Positions 16,953-25,337 of a stretch of 64,000 bases of DNA are shown in pieces. The notes beneath the pieces were generated by a model. The model was not told the origin of the DNA. It ran no database searches and saw only the letters and a program-made list of their open reading frames with translations. The stretch comes from Sinomonas sp. ASV322 (GTDB taxonomy: Bacteria > Actinomycetota > Actinomycetes > Actinomycetales > Micrococcaceae): contig NZ_JAVFJJ010000006.1 in assembly GCF_030908245.1 (NCBI RefSeq), positions 162,542-226,541 of the forward strand, written 5' to 3'. A program made the translations under genes and the position numbers. Positions within the stretch are counted from its first letter, which is position 1, and each line of letters opens with the position of its first letter.

Positions 16953-17861
16953 ATGACCCAGACCAATCAACGCGACGCGCAGCTCGCGGACGGCCACCGC
17001 CATCCGTGGCACCGCTACGTCGCCATGGGGGACTCGTTCACTGAGGGCATCGGCGATCCCGATGAAGCCGCCCCCGGTGGCCACCGCGGATGGGCCGATC
17101 GGCTCGCCGAAGAGCTCTCCCGCGGAAGCGACGACTTCGCGTACGCCAACCTCGCGATCCGCGGGCGGCTCCTCGGCCAGATCCTCGACGAGCAGCTCAG
17201 GCCCGCCCTCGCCCTCTCGCCCGATCTCGTCTCGATCTCCGCGGGAGGCAACGACCTCCTCCGCCCGGGCAGCGACCCCGACGCACTCGCCGTGAGACTC
17301 GACGGCGCAGTCCGCCAGCTCGCCGACAGCGGCGCGACCGTGCTGCTCTTCAACGGCCCGGACATCGGCTCGACGCCCGTCCTGAGCGCGATCCGCGGGA
17401 AGGTGGCCATCTACAACGAGAATCTCCGCACGGTCGCCGCCCGGCACGACGCGATCATCGCCGACATGTGGAGCCTTCGACAGCTTTCCGATGCGAGGAT
17501 GTGGGCGAGCGATCGCCTCCATTTCTCGCCGCTCGGCCACCACACGATCGCGATCATGGTGCTTGAGGCCCTCAACGTCCCGCACGGCCTCTCCCCCATG
17601 GAGCCCGCACCGCTTCCTGCACGCTCATGGCGCGAGGCGCGCGCCGAGGATCTCGTGTGGGCCCGCGAGTACTTCGTTCCGTGGGTCATCCGGCGTATAC
17701 GGCACAAATCGAGCGGGGACGGCGTCTCCGCGAAGCGCCCGACGGCGGAGCCCGTGTTCGGCGTCGGCGTCCCCTTGGGCACGGGCGACGCGCCCGTCAC
17801 GGAGGCGTTGGCTGGACAGGACCCCGGCGCCCGGAATTCCGGCGCGGTCGCGGGCGAGTAG
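16953..17861 (+). CDS. SGNH/GDSL-family hydrolase
   Basis: This 302-aa protein has all four SGNH blocks: YVAMGDSFTEGIGDP (catalytic Ser), an LAIRGRLLGQ block with the oxyanion Gly, SISAGGNDLLRPG (Asn), and SDRLHFSPLGHH carrying the catalytic Asp/His. There is no signal peptide, so it acts inside the cell as an esterase or lipase of unknown substrate. The C-terminus beyond residue 240 is Pro/Gly-rich and probably disordered. The ATG at 16953 has AGGAG eight bases upstream; a GTG at 16944 is less well placed. The SHOCT gene follows after eight bases. Confidence 0.9.
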   Translation: MTQTNQRDAQLADGHRHPWHRYVAMGDSFTEGIGDPDEAAPGGHRGWADRLAEELSRGSDDFAYANLAIRGRLLGQILDEQLRPALALSPDLVSISAGGNDLLRPGSDPDALAVRLDGAVRQLADSGATVLLFNGPDIGSTPVLSAIRGKVAIYNENLRTVAARHDAIIADMWSLRQLSDARMWASDRLHFSPLGHHTIAIMVLEALNVPHGLSPMEPAPLPARSWREARAEDLVWAREYFVPWVIRRIRHKSSGDGVSAKRPTAEPVFGVGVPLGTGDAPVTEALAGQDPGARNSGAVAGE

Positions 17862-17869
17862 GAGCGAAC

Positions 17870-18514
17870 ATGAGCTGGTTCTTCTGGGTCGCGGTCTTCG
17901 CGTGGGTCATCCCGATCATTGTGCGGAGGATGAGCCAAGGGCGGGGCGGGCGACAGATCCCGCCTCGCGACCGCGGCTACAACCGGTACGGGGGTTACCC
18001 GGGGAACCCGTATCCCCGCGGCGTCCCGGGCATGCGACCGCCGCAGACGGGCCAGACTCCCGGCAGTCAGAACCCGTCCGGCCAGAACCCGTCCGGCCAG
18101 ACAAACGGCGGACAGACTCAGGGCGGACCAACTCAGGGCGGACCGACTCAGGGCGGCCAGACTCAGGGCGGCCAAGCCTCGAGCAGGCAGCCGGGGCAGC
18201 TTCCCGCGCAGGCGCCGTCCGGGAGCGGGAACTGGTGGGAGCATCCGATTCCGCCGGGCACGTTCCCGGGCCAGGTCGGCGTCCCGAGGGAACAGGCGCC
18301 TCGGCAGCCGTCGCCGGGGGCGCCACGGCCTGGGGCGACGATGCCGACGCGTCAGGGGACCCCGCCGTTGTCCGCTGCGAATCCCGCGCCTCCGGTTCCC
18401 GAGGCGCAGGGCTACCGCGCGCGGAAGCTCGCGGAGCTCGACCAGCAGTTCACGGATCAGAAGATCTCGCTCGAGGAGTACATGAAGGCGCGCAACGAGA
18501 TCATGCGCGGCTGA
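17870..18514 (+). CDS. SHOCT-domain protein with N-terminal membrane helix
   Basis: This 214-aa protein has a transmembrane helix at the N-terminus (MSWFFWVAVFAWVIPIIV), a long Gly/Pro/Gln/Thr-rich disordered middle, and a C-terminal SHOCT motif (KLAELDQQFTDQKISLEEY). The middle contains four pentapeptides of type TQGGP/Q from a 15-bp tandem DNA repeat near 18116-18175. SHOCT domains are thought to mediate assembly; no enzymatic role is known. The ATG at 17870 has AGGAG six bases upstream, and the frame continues upstream only as a shadow of the SGNH gene. It is likely co-transcribed with that gene. Confidence 0.82.
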   Translation: MSWFFWVAVFAWVIPIIVRRMSQGRGGRQIPPRDRGYNRYGGYPGNPYPRGVPGMRPPQTGQTPGSQNPSGQNPSGQTNGGQTQGGPTQGGPTQGGQTQGGQASSRQPGQLPAQAPSGSGNWWEHPIPPGTFPGQVGVPREQAPRQPSPGAPRPGATMPTRQGTPPLSAANPAPPVPEAQGYRARKLAELDQQFTDQKISLEEYMKARNEIMRG

Positions 18515-18554
18515 CTCGCGGAGCCCCCTGGGCCAGGGTGCGCCCGCGCCACTG

Positions 18555-18721
18555 TCCCCAGCTTCTGCGCCAAGCTCCCCACCTTCTCCCCCAAGCCCAC
18601 CGGCTTCTGGGCGCTCGGGCGGGAACGGAGGGCCCAGAAGCCGGGCGGGCGGTGCCGTCGTCGGCCCTGAATCCGGGGACGTTGGCGGAATAGCTGGGGA
18701 CGTTGGCGCAGAAGCTGGGGA
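18555..18721. repeat. Nested inverted repeats and 21-bp units between convergent genes
   Basis: Perfect 19-base arms (18555-18573 and 18703-18721, TTGGCGCAGAAGCTGGGGA) bracket a second pair of 13-base arms (18600-18612 and 18632-18644, GCCCAGAAGCCGG). The right arm lies in two tandem 21-bp units (18675-18695 and 18696-18716). The block fills the gap between the SHOCT gene and metX, which converge, so it could act as a bidirectional terminator. The same 21-bp unit recurs at 62254-62586. Confidence 0.75.
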
Positions 18722-18756
18722 GGTCGGGGCCGGCCGTAGCGCTCCGGGACCCAGCC

Positions 18757-19896
18757 TTACAGCGCGAAGACCCGCCGCCTCAGCTCTGGGCCGAGCTGCC
18801 CGATCTCGGTGAGGAACCCGTCGTGCCCGATCTTCGCGTCGATCGTGAACACGGGCACCTCGCCCGGGAGGCCTCTCGCGAGCTGCTCGGTCTGCTCAGG
18901 GAAGTAGAGCCGATCCGACGTGACCGACGCGAGGAAGAACTCCGACCTGGTCGCCGCGAGCGCACGCTCGACGCCGCCGCGGCCGCGCCCCACATCGTGG
19001 CTCATGAGCGCCTCCGTGAGGATCACGTAGCTGTTCGCGTCGAAGCGCCTCACGAGCTTGTCGGCCTGATGGTCGAGGTAGCTCTCCACCTGGTACCGCC
19101 CCCGCGAGGCCGCGCCGCCGGGGGCATCGAACGGGTTCTCCGCCCCCTGGCCCCGGCGACCGAATCGGAACGAGAACTCCGGTTCCGAGCGGTAGCTGAT
19201 GTGGGCGATGCGGCGCGCGAGGCCGAGGCCCGCTTCCGGCGTGGTCGCGCCGTAGTAGTCGCCGTCGCGGTAGTTCGGGTCCTGGCGGATCGCGAGGACC
19301 TGAGCCTGCGCGAGCGCGATCTGCTCGGCCGTGCTGTACGCACCGATCGCGACGACGACACAGTGCCGCACACGGTGCGGATAGGTGACGCCCCATTCGA
19401 GCGCGCGGGCGCCGCCCATCGATCCGCCGACGACGGCGTGCCAGCGGCGGATTCCGAGGCGGTCGGCGAGGCGCGCCTCGGCGCGCACCGAATCGCGGAT
19501 GGTCACAAACGGGAAGCGCGAGCCCCACGGCAGGCCGTCCGGATCGGCCGAGGCCGGCCCCGTGCTCCCGTAGCAGCCGCCGAGCATGTTGGCCGCGACG
19601 ACGAAGTACTTGTCCGTGTCGACCGGCTTGCCCGGCCCCACGAGCGCATCCCACCAGCCGGGCTGGTCCCCGCGCCCCCGGGCGACGTGCGTGTCTCCCG
19701 TGAGGGCGTGCTGGATGAGGACGGCGTTGGAGGCATCCTCGTTGAGCGTGCCCCACGTCTCGTACGCGAGCTGAACCTCGGGCAGGGCTCCGCCGGCCTC
19801 GAGCTGGAGGGCGCCGATTCCTACGGTGCGAAGCACGCCGTCGAGCACGCGGACGGGAGCCTCCGCCGGGGTGACGACGCGATCCACGATCGTCAT
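18757..19896 (-). CDS. metX: Homoserine O-acetyltransferase MetX
   Basis: MetX (379 aa) acylates homoserine with acetyl-CoA, the first committed step of methionine synthesis by direct sulfhydrylation. It is an alpha/beta hydrolase fold: LAYETWGTLN, HALTGDTHVA, nucleophile Ser in VVGGSMGGARALEWG, and the His of the triad in IDAKIGHDGFLTE. The ATG at 19896 overlaps the metY stop (ATGA), so metY and metX are coupled and share the SAM-IV riboswitch upstream of metY. The frame continues upstream only as antisense to metY. Acetyl rather than succinyl specificity is assumed from the actinobacterial context. Confidence 0.95.
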   Translation of the reverse strand: MTIVDRVVTPAEAPVRVLDGVLRTVGIGALQLEAGGALPEVQLAYETWGTLNEDASNAVLIQHALTGDTHVARGRGDQPGWWDALVGPGKPVDTDKYFVVAANMLGGCYGSTGPASADPDGLPWGSRFPFVTIRDSVRAEARLADRLGIRRWHAVVGGSMGGARALEWGVTYPHRVRHCVVVAIGAYSTAEQIALAQAQVLAIRQDPNYRDGDYYGATTPEAGLGLARRIAHISYRSEPEFSFRFGRRGQGAENPFDAPGGAASRGRYQVESYLDHQADKLVRRFDANSYVILTEALMSHDVGRGRGGVERALAATRSEFFLASVTSDRLYFPEQTEQLARGLPGEVPVFTIDAKIGHDGFLTEIGQLGPELRRRVFAL

Positions 19897-21266
19897 GCGA
19901 CTGGCTCGCCGACGGCGGCAGGCGTGCGGCCGCCGGTCGCCGCGACGGCCGCGAATCCGGCTTCGAGGTCCGCGAGGATGTCCGCGATGTTCTCGATGCC
20001 GACGGCGAGGCGCACGAGGCCGGGCGTCACGCCGGCGGCGCGCTGCTGGTCCTCGGTGAGCTGGGCATGAGTGGTCGACGCCGGGTGGATGACGAGCGAG
20101 CGGACGTCGCCAATATTCGCGACGTGCGAATGCAGCGTGAGGGCGTCGACGAAGGCCTTCCCGGCATCGGCCGGAGCAAGATCCGCGCCGCCAGCGAGTT
20201 CGAACGAGACGATCGCGCCCGTGCCGTTCGGCGCGTACTTCTTCCCGAGCCCGAACCACGGGCTGGATTCGAGCCCCGCGTACGCGACCGAATCGACGTC
20301 GTCGCGCGCCTCGAGCCACCGGGCCACCGCGAGCGCGTTCTCGACGTGCCGCTCGACGCGCAGGCTGAGCGTCTCAAGGCCCTGGGCGATGAGGAACGCG
20401 TTGAACGGGGAGACAGCCGAGCCGAGGTCGCGCAGGAGCTGGACGCGCGCCTTGAGGACGTATGCGAGGTTGGCTCCGAGGATGCCGCCGACGCCGAGGT
20501 CGCGCGCGAACACGAGCCCGTTGTAGGTTTCGTCCGGCGTGTTGAAGCCCGGGAACTTCTCGGGGTCCTGCCCGAAGTCGAACGTCCCGCCGTCGACGAT
20601 CACGCCTGCGATGGCCGAGCCGTGCCCGCCGAGGTATTTGGTCGCCGAATGCACGACGACGTCGGCGCCGTGCTCGAGCGGACGCAGGAGGTACGGGGTC
20701 GCCACTGTGTTGTCGACGATGAGCGGGACGCCGGCCCCATGGGCGACGGCGGCGACCGCCTCGAGGTCGAGGATGTTCTGGCGCGGGTTCGAGATCGACT
20801 CGGCGAAGAACGCCTTCGTGTTCGGGCGGACGGCGGCCCGCCACTCGTCGATGCTGTCCGGGTCCTCGACGAACGTCGTGTCGATGCCGAACTTCTTGAG
20901 CGTGTGCTTGAGCAGGTTGTACGTTCCGCCGTACAGGCTCGCGCTCGCCACAACGTGGTCGCCCGCCTCGGCGACCGTGAGGATCGAGTAGGTCGTCGCG
21001 GCCTGCCCCGAGGAGAGCAGGAGGGCGCCGACGCCGCCTTCGAGGCTCGCGATGCGCTGCTCGACCGCGTCCTGGGTCGGGTTCCCGATGCGGGTGTAGA
21101 TCGGCGCGAGCTCGGCGAGGGCGAACCGCTTGGCCGCGCTCTCGGCGCTCGGGAAGACGAACGACGTCGTCTGGTAGATGGGCAGGGCCCGCGCTCCGGT
21201 CTCGGAATCGGGCGTCTGGCCGACGTGGATCTGACGGGTCTCGAAAGACCATTGGGTGCTGGACAT
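19893..21266 (-). CDS. metY: O-acetylhomoserine sulfhydrylase MetY
   Basis: This PLP enzyme (457 aa) converts O-acetylhomoserine plus sulfide to homocysteine. It shows the Cys/Met-metabolism family pattern: [40 protein letters not shown], the [11 protein letters not shown]sp that contacts the PLP ring, and the PLP Lys in [11 protein letters not shown]. The ATG at 21266 ([11 protein letters not shown]) has GGAGGG about seven bases upstream. It leads the metY-metX operon behind a SAM-IV riboswitch, so it should be switched off when S-adenosylmethionine is abundant. Confidence 0.96.
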   Translation of the reverse strand: MSSTQWSFETRQIHVGQTPDSETGARALPIYQTTSFVFPSAESAAKRFALAELAPIYTRIGNPTQDAVEQRIASLEGGVGALLLSSGQAATTYSILTVAEAGDHVVASASLYGGTYNLLKHTLKKFGIDTTFVEDPDSIDEWRAAVRPNTKAFFAESISNPRQNILDLEAVAAVAHGAGVPLIVDNTVATPYLLRPLEHGADVVVHSATKYLGGHGSAIAGVIVDGGTFDFGQDPEKFPGFNTPDETYNGLVFARDLGVGGILGANLAYVLKARVQLLRDLGSAVSPFNAFLIAQGLETLSLRVERHVENALAVARWLEARDDVDSVAYAGLESSPWFGLGKKYAPNGTGAIVSFELAGGADLAPADAGKAFVDALTLHSHVANIGDVRSLVIHPASTTHAQLTEDQQRAAGVTPGLVRLAVGIENIADILADLEAGFAAVAATGGRTPAAVGEPVA

Positions 21267-21274
21267 AGCATTCC

Positions 21275-21390
21275 CTCCGCTGCGCTTGACCGACGGCTCC
21301 CGCCGGTCCAGGTCTTCACCCGGGGCACCCCACCGCGGCGGGAGGGTTGCCGGCCAGCAAGCCGGGGCTGTGTGCTGGCACTCATGACCT
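21275..21390 (-). promoter_or_regulatory. SAM-IV riboswitch
   Basis: On the minus strand the leader begins GGTCATGAGTGCCAGC and continues through AGCCCCGGCTTGCTGGCCGG, CAACCCTCC, GCGGTGGGGTGCCCCGGGTG and AAGACC, then a hairpin CGGCGGGAGCCG. This is nearly base for base the SAM-IV aptamer known from Mycobacterium and other actinobacteria. It lies 8 bases before the metY start, where SAM binding would block expression of metY and metX, probably at translation. Confidence 0.93.
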
Positions 21391-21457
21391 GTTGCGAGTG
21401 TAGGAGGCCCCCGATTCACCTCGGCAAATGTGTGACCGTGTGTGAAGCCTCTCCGGC

Positions 21458-22678
21458 TCACCCCTCGAAGAGGCGGCGGCGGTGCTTGAGCTCCTTGACC
21501 CACGCGCGCGTCTGGCCGACGGCGAACGGCGACACCCCGCCGTCGTCCGCCTCGAGGGCCCCCACGAGCGGGGCCGACGCCTTGAGCGCGGTCTCGACGA
21601 CGGCGACCGCCGCCCGGGCCGGCAGGCCCAGCTCGGTGGCCCACGCGAGGAAGAGCCGGCGCGAGATCCCCGTGCGCTTGCCGCCGAACGGAAGGGCGAG
21701 CGACTTGTCCCCGTAGGGAACGGTCGAGGGGATGTCGTAGACCGGTGCGACCGTCCACTCCCCCGGCGCCGCCAGGCCGCGGACCACGGAGACGTTCTTC
21801 GCGTGGAGGTCGCCGTTGCCGACGAGCCACGCGAACGCCCCCTGGAGGGCGAGGTTGCGCAGGGCGGGAAGCGCCGCCGAGCAGTGCGCGGCGACCGTCT
21901 GGCACAGCTCCTCGTAGCTCACGTTGTACTTGTCGGCCGGGTACAGGCCGAGGAGCTGGGATCCATCCTCGACGGCGAGGCGCGCGGTGCCGCCGCCCGG
22001 CAGCGCGGGGCGGTCGAAGCGCTCGACGAGGAGCCCCGAACGCCCGGCGACGTCGTGCACGAGCCGCACCCCGCAGACCGGCACGCGGAGCCGGGCCGCG
22101 AAGCGGTACATGAGGAATTCGTTCTCGACGACGTGGGGGAACTCGGGAGCGTTGAGCTTGAGGATGTACCGCCGGTCGGCCTCCGCGGCGGGGAGCGAGA
22201 TCATGCCCGCGCTCACCTTGTCCTGGACGCCCGCGAGCGCCTTCGGGTCGACGAGCGTCGGGTCGTTGACGAGGGCCGCGAAGTCCGGCGGGCGGCGCGC
22301 ATCGAGTTCGACGGCGTGCTCCGCGTCGACCGCGGGCCCGCCCAGGGGCTCGCCGTGCGGCACGATCTGCACGTCGCCGACCGGGTCTCCGCCCGCGGCC
22401 ATGAGGAGGCCGAGTTCGTCGTCGGCGCTCGTCTTGACCGCGCGGCGCAGCGAGGCCAGGCGCCGCCCCTCCGGCAGGAGGCCCGTGAAGAACGGCGGAA
22501 CTGCTCCCGCCGGGGTGTCGACCGGGCGCGGCGTGAGCGGGAGGGTGCTCGCGACAGGCTCGCCACCGGCGGCGAGATAGGCGGGGAGGTAGGCGAAGCG
22601 CGTGCCTCCCTCGAATCGCTCGAGGCGCGCCGCGAGGACTCCGGCCTTGTAGACGTCGGCGATGCGGTGCCGCGTCAC
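21458..22678 (-). CDS. hipA: HipA-family kinase toxin
   Basis: This 406-aa HipA-like Ser/Thr kinase is the toxin of a type II module. It has the N-terminal HipA domain (FFTGLLPEGRRLASL), the Gly-rich/Ser loop (VQDKVSAGMISLP), the ATP-binding Lys region (YILKLNAPEFPHVVENEFL), the catalytic segment GNGDLHAKNVSV (catalytic Asp and Asn) and the DIPST motif for metal. In E. coli the target is GltX; the target here is not known. The GTG start overlaps the hipB stop by four bases. All key residues are present, so the kinase is probably active. Confidence 0.92.
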   Translation of the reverse strand: MTRHRIADVYKAGVLAARLERFEGGTRFAYLPAYLAAGGEPVASTLPLTPRPVDTPAGAVPPFFTGLLPEGRRLASLRRAVKTSADDELGLLMAAGGDPVGDVQIVPHGEPLGGPAVDAEHAVELDARRPPDFAALVNDPTLVDPKALAGVQDKVSAGMISLPAAEADRRYILKLNAPEFPHVVENEFLMYRFAARLRVPVCGVRLVHDVAGRSGLLVERFDRPALPGGGTARLAVEDGSQLLGLYPADKYNVSYEELCQTVAAHCSAALPALRNLALQGAFAWLVGNGDLHAKNVSVVRGLAAPGEWTVAPVYDIPSTVPYGDKSLALPFGGKRTGISRRLFLAWATELGLPARAAVAVVETALKASAPLVGALEADDGGVSPFAVGQTRAWVKELKHRRRLFEG

Positions 22679-22956
22679 GGGCGTGCCTCCCTGAGACCGG
22701 CACCCGCTCTGTCGGTGGCCGCGCGCGCTGCGAGGGTGCCGGTGCTCGCGCCGCGTGCGACGACGTCAAGCTCGAGCCCGAGGGCGCCGAGCACAGCGGA
22801 GAGGGCATCGAGGCGCACGCTCGGCTTGCCCTGTTCGACGAACCGCACGAATCGCTCCGACACCCCGGCGAGATCGGCGAGGTCCTGCTGCGTGAGGGAC
22901 AGCGCACGACGGCGCACGCGGACTTTCGAGGCAATCCCCCGGATGATGTCGTCCAC
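22675..22956 (-). CDS. hipB: HipB-family HTH antitoxin
   Basis: This 93-aa XRE-type protein has helix-turn-helix LTQQDLADLAGVSERFVRFV and the following GKPSVRLDALSAVLGALGLE, the usual HipB fold. It should neutralise HipA and repress the operon. I place the start at the GTG of 22956, five bases after a strong GGGGG site. The frame runs 26 codons further, but that stretch contains the operator at 22976-22993 and so is unlikely to be translated. The C-terminal tail is Ala/Arg-rich. It overlaps hipA by four bases. Confidence 0.9.
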   Translation of the reverse strand: MDDIIRGIASKVRVRRRALSLTQQDLADLAGVSERFVRFVEQGKPSVRLDALSAVLGALGLELDVVARGASTGTLAARAATDRAGAGLREARP

Positions 22957-22975
22957 GTCGCCCCCTTTTGATTGG

Positions 22976-22993
22976 TCGGTACGATCGTTCCGA
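22976..22993. promoter_or_regulatory. hipBA operator, proximal copy
   Basis: TCGGTACGATCGTTCCGA is an 18-bp near-perfect palindrome (TCGG-N-ACGATCGT-N-CCGA) 20 bases upstream of the hipB start. It matches the distal copy at 17 of 18 positions. In the family, HipB dimers bind such paired sites and loop or bend the promoter. Confidence 0.85.
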
Positions 22994-23021
22994 TTCCATG
23001 CTCGCGCGCCGAGGAGATGTG

Positions 23022-23027
23022 AGTCAA
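23022..23027 (-). promoter_or_regulatory. Candidate -35 of the hipBA promoter
   Basis: TTGACT on the minus strand lies between the two operators. A weak -10-like GAGCAT follows after 18 bases. A promoter here would put the start site next to the proximal operator, consistent with autorepression. The -10 match is poor. Confidence 0.4.
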
Positions 23028-23047
23028 GGAACAATCACGCCCCATCT

Positions 23048-23065
23048 TCGGTACGATCGTGCCGA
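23048..23065. promoter_or_regulatory. hipBA operator, distal copy
   Basis: TCGGTACGATCGTGCCGA repeats the proximal site with one change (T to G). The centres of the two sites are 72 bp apart, close to seven helical turns, so two HipB dimers would sit on the same face of the DNA. It also lies upstream of the divergent PAP2 operon. Confidence 0.85.
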
Positions 23066-23120
23066 TAACGTGCGTCCCAACGGGAGGTCCTCCGTGCTGA
23101 TCCGGCCGCGCCAAGGCGGT

Positions 23121-23138
23121 TCTTAGAGCCGTCTTAGA
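23121..23138. promoter_or_regulatory. Direct repeat with 11-bp period upstream of the PAP2-DedA-RR-HK operon
   Basis: TCTTAGA occurs at 23121-23127 and again at 23132-23138, an 11-bp period, 23 bases before the PAP2 start. Tandem repeats with this period are the usual binding form of OmpR/PhoP-family regulators. The operon encodes one at 24642-25337, so autoregulation is a natural hypothesis. Confidence 0.5.
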
Positions 23139-23160
23139 CGGAGCAGGGCAGGATAGGCAC

Positions 23161-23895
23161 ATGACGTCCTCCGACTTCACGGCGCCCAGCGCCCCAGCCA
23201 AAACTCCGCGCAGCCGTCTCGCAACGCTTCCGAGCCTCCGCCACTGGATCATCGCGCCCGTCGTGATGAGCGTCGCCGTGTTCGCCCTCGGGTTCATCGC
23301 GACGACGTCCGGCGTCACCTCGACGGAGCTCTCGGTCAACCAGACCATGAGCACGCAGCACGTCGGCTGGCTCAACACGGTCTCCCTCGCCGTCGAGAAG
23401 ATCCTCGGGCCGTCCGGCGCCGTCGTCATCCTCCTCGTGCTCATCGTGGTGCTCTGGTTCCTGCGCCGCACTCCCATCGACGCCCTCGCGGTCGCGTCGA
23501 TCACCGGTTTCGGCTGGGTCTTCAGCCTCATCTTCAAGTACGCCGTCCACCGCCACCGGCCGGATCCGAGCCTCCTCGCGAACCCCCTCTCCCCCGACAT
23601 GGACCCGAACAGCTTCCCGAGCGGCCACGTGTGCTTCGCGGTGTCGCTCACGATCGCGCTGTACTTCCTCTTCCGGCACACGCGCTGGGGCTCGTGGATC
23701 CTCATCGGCGGCATGGTCGCCTCGGGCCTCGTGGCCATCTCCCGCGTGTATGTCGGCGTGCACTACCCGATCGACGTCATCGCCTCCTTCCCGGCTTCGG
23801 TCGCGGGGATCCTGCTCTGGTGCGGCCTCTGGAACCGCTTCGCCATGCCCATCCTGAGCCGCGTGCCGTTCGTGACGCGGCTCGAATACCGCTGA
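23161..23895 (+). CDS. PAP2-family membrane phosphatase
   Basis: This 244-aa protein has about six transmembrane helices and the complete phosphatidic-acid-phosphatase signature: KYAVHRHRPD (motif 1), FPSGH (motif 2, catalytic His) and SRVYVGVHYPIDV (motif 3, nucleophile His and Asp). Probable substrates are lipid phosphates such as phosphatidate or undecaprenyl pyrophosphate, with the active site on the outer face. It leads an operon with a DedA gene and a two-component system, which suggests a job in envelope lipid-carrier recycling or stress adaptation. The ATG at 23161 follows AGGATAGGC. Confidence 0.93.
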   Translation: MTSSDFTAPSAPAKTPRSRLATLPSLRHWIIAPVVMSVAVFALGFIATTSGVTSTELSVNQTMSTQHVGWLNTVSLAVEKILGPSGAVVILLVLIVVLWFLRRTPIDALAVASITGFGWVFSLIFKYAVHRHRPDPSLLANPLSPDMDPNSFPSGHVCFAVSLTIALYFLFRHTRWGSWILIGGMVASGLVAISRVYVGVHYPIDVIASFPASVAGILLWCGLWNRFAMPILSRVPFVTRLEYR

Positions 23896-23931
23896 GCCCG
23901 AAGAACACCGCCACTCCCTAAGGACACCCGC

Positions 23932-24612
23932 ATGCTCGACCCGACCTCCCTCCTCGTGGACGCCGGCCCCTGGGTCCTTGGAGTCGTCGGCCTTATCGTC
24001 TTCATCGAGTCGGGGCTCCTGTTCCCGTTCCTCCCGGGCGATTCGCTCCTCTTTACCGTCGGCCTCCTCCACGGCAGGCTCGGCCTCTCGCTTCCCGTCC
24101 TCATCGTCGTCGTCATGATCGCGGCGATCGCGGGCGACCAGGCCGGCTACCTCATCGGCAGGGCCGTGGGGCGGAAGTGGTTCCGCGAGGACGCAAGGGT
24201 GCTCAAGCTGAGCCACCTCGAGAGCGCCGAATCGTTCTTCTCGCGCTACGGCGGCCGAGCGCTCGTCCTGGCACGCTTCGTCCCGATCGTGCGCACGTAC
24301 ACTCCGCTCGTCGCCGGAATGGCCCGCTACCCGTATCGCCGCTTCCTTGCCTGGAACGTCCTCGGGGCCGTCGCGTGGGCCGTGTCCATCACGATGCTGG
24401 GCGTGTGGCTCGGCCATGTCGAGTTCATCGCGAAGAACATCGACGTGCTCTCGATCCTCATCGTCCTCGCCTCGGTCATCCCCGTCGGCATCGAGGCGCT
24501 GCGGCACCGCCGCCGAGGGAAGGACGCGGCGAGGACGGCCTCGGTCGATGCCGCCGTCGAGCCTTCCGCCGCGGACGGGCGCGAGGAGTACGCCGCCGCC
24601 TCGGCGGACTGA
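23932..24612 (+). CDS. DedA-family membrane protein
   Basis: This 226-aa polytopic protein has the family marks: FIESGLLFPFLPGDSLLF near the N-terminus, GDQAGYLIGRAVGRKWF, the FSRYGGRALVLARFVPIVRT motif and VAGMARYPYRRFLAWNVLG. DedA proteins are lipid transporters, some flipping undecaprenyl phosphate. Its pairing with a PAP2 phosphatase fits dephosphorylation and recycling of the lipid carrier. The C-terminus is a charged cytoplasmic tail. It sits 36 bases after PAP2 and 29 before the response regulator. Confidence 0.92.
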   Translation: MLDPTSLLVDAGPWVLGVVGLIVFIESGLLFPFLPGDSLLFTVGLLHGRLGLSLPVLIVVVMIAAIAGDQAGYLIGRAVGRKWFREDARVLKLSHLESAESFFSRYGGRALVLARFVPIVRTYTPLVAGMARYPYRRFLAWNVLGAVAWAVSITMLGVWLGHVEFIAKNIDVLSILIVLASVIPVGIEALRHRRRGKDAARTASVDAAVEPSAADGREEYAAASAD

Positions 24613-24641
24613 TGTCCGCAGCCCTTGGCACAATGTGAGCC

Positions 24642-25337
24642 ATGGACCCCAGACCTCGCGTGCTCCTCGTCGAGGACGACCGGCAGCTTGGCCCGCTCGT
24701 CGCCGAGCTGCTCGGAACTGACTTCGACGTCACCCTGTCCCGCGACGGCCGCGAAGGCCTCGACCTCGCGCTCACACGCGACTGGGACGCCCTCGTCGTG
24801 GACCGCGGGCTCCCCGGCCTCGACGGGATCGGGCTCGTCCAGGCCATCCGCTCACAGCGCGTGGCCACGCCCGTGCTCCTGCTCACGGCGCTCGGGAGCG
24901 TTCCCGACAAGGTCGAGGGCCTCGACGCGGGCGCGAACGACTACCTCGTCAAGCCCTTCGACGCCGACGAGCTCGCCGCACGCGTGCGCGCACTGACCAG
25001 GAACTTCGCGGGCCACGTGGGACCGCCTTCGGGCCCGTCGGGTCGGCCCGAGGTGCTCGCCGTGGGCACATGGGATCTGAACCCCGCGTCCCGGATGCTG
25101 ACCTCGCCCTACGGCGACCGCGTCGAGCTCTCCGCGACCGAATCCGCCCTCCTCGCGGTCCTCGCTGGGGAGCCCGAGCGCGTCTATTCGCGGGCCGAGC
25201 TCGTCTCCGCGGCCTTCGACGCGGGCGAGACCCCCGGCGTCGTCGACACCTACGTCCACTACCTCCGGAAGAAGACGGACAGATCCGTGATCAGAACGGT
25301 CCACGGCGTGGGCTATCAGCTGGGCAGCCTCGCATGA
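24642..25337 (+). CDS. OmpR/PhoB-family response regulator
   Basis: This 231-aa protein has a receiver domain with acidic residues E11-D12-D13, phospho-acceptor D54 (LVVDRGLPGLDG), and the conserved T (LLTALGS) and K (DYLVKPFDADEL). The C-terminal winged helix reads LSATESALLAVLAGE, VVDTYVHYLRKKTD and IRTVHGVGYQLG, the recognition-helix pattern of OmpR types. It is co-transcribed with the kinase at 25334 (ATGA overlap). It may bind the 11-bp repeats at 23121-23138 upstream of its own operon; this is inferred. Confidence 0.94.
   Translation: MDPRPRVLLVEDDRQLGPLVAELLGTDFDVTLSRDGREGLDLALTRDWDALVVDRGLPGLDGIGLVQAIRSQRVATPVLLLTALGSVPDKVEGLDAGANDYLVKPFDADELAARVRALTRNFAGHVGPPSGPSGRPEVLAVGTWDLNPASRMLTSPYGDRVELSATESALLAVLAGEPERVYSRAELVSAAFDAGETPGVVDTYVHYLRKKTDRSVIRTVHGVGYQLGSLA

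Noticed and set aside
19893..23738. Very long open frame (about 1281 codons) on the minus strand
   Set aside because: Only the metY part (from 21266) is real. The remainder is antisense or out of frame to hipA, hipB and the PAP2 promoter, an effect of high GC.
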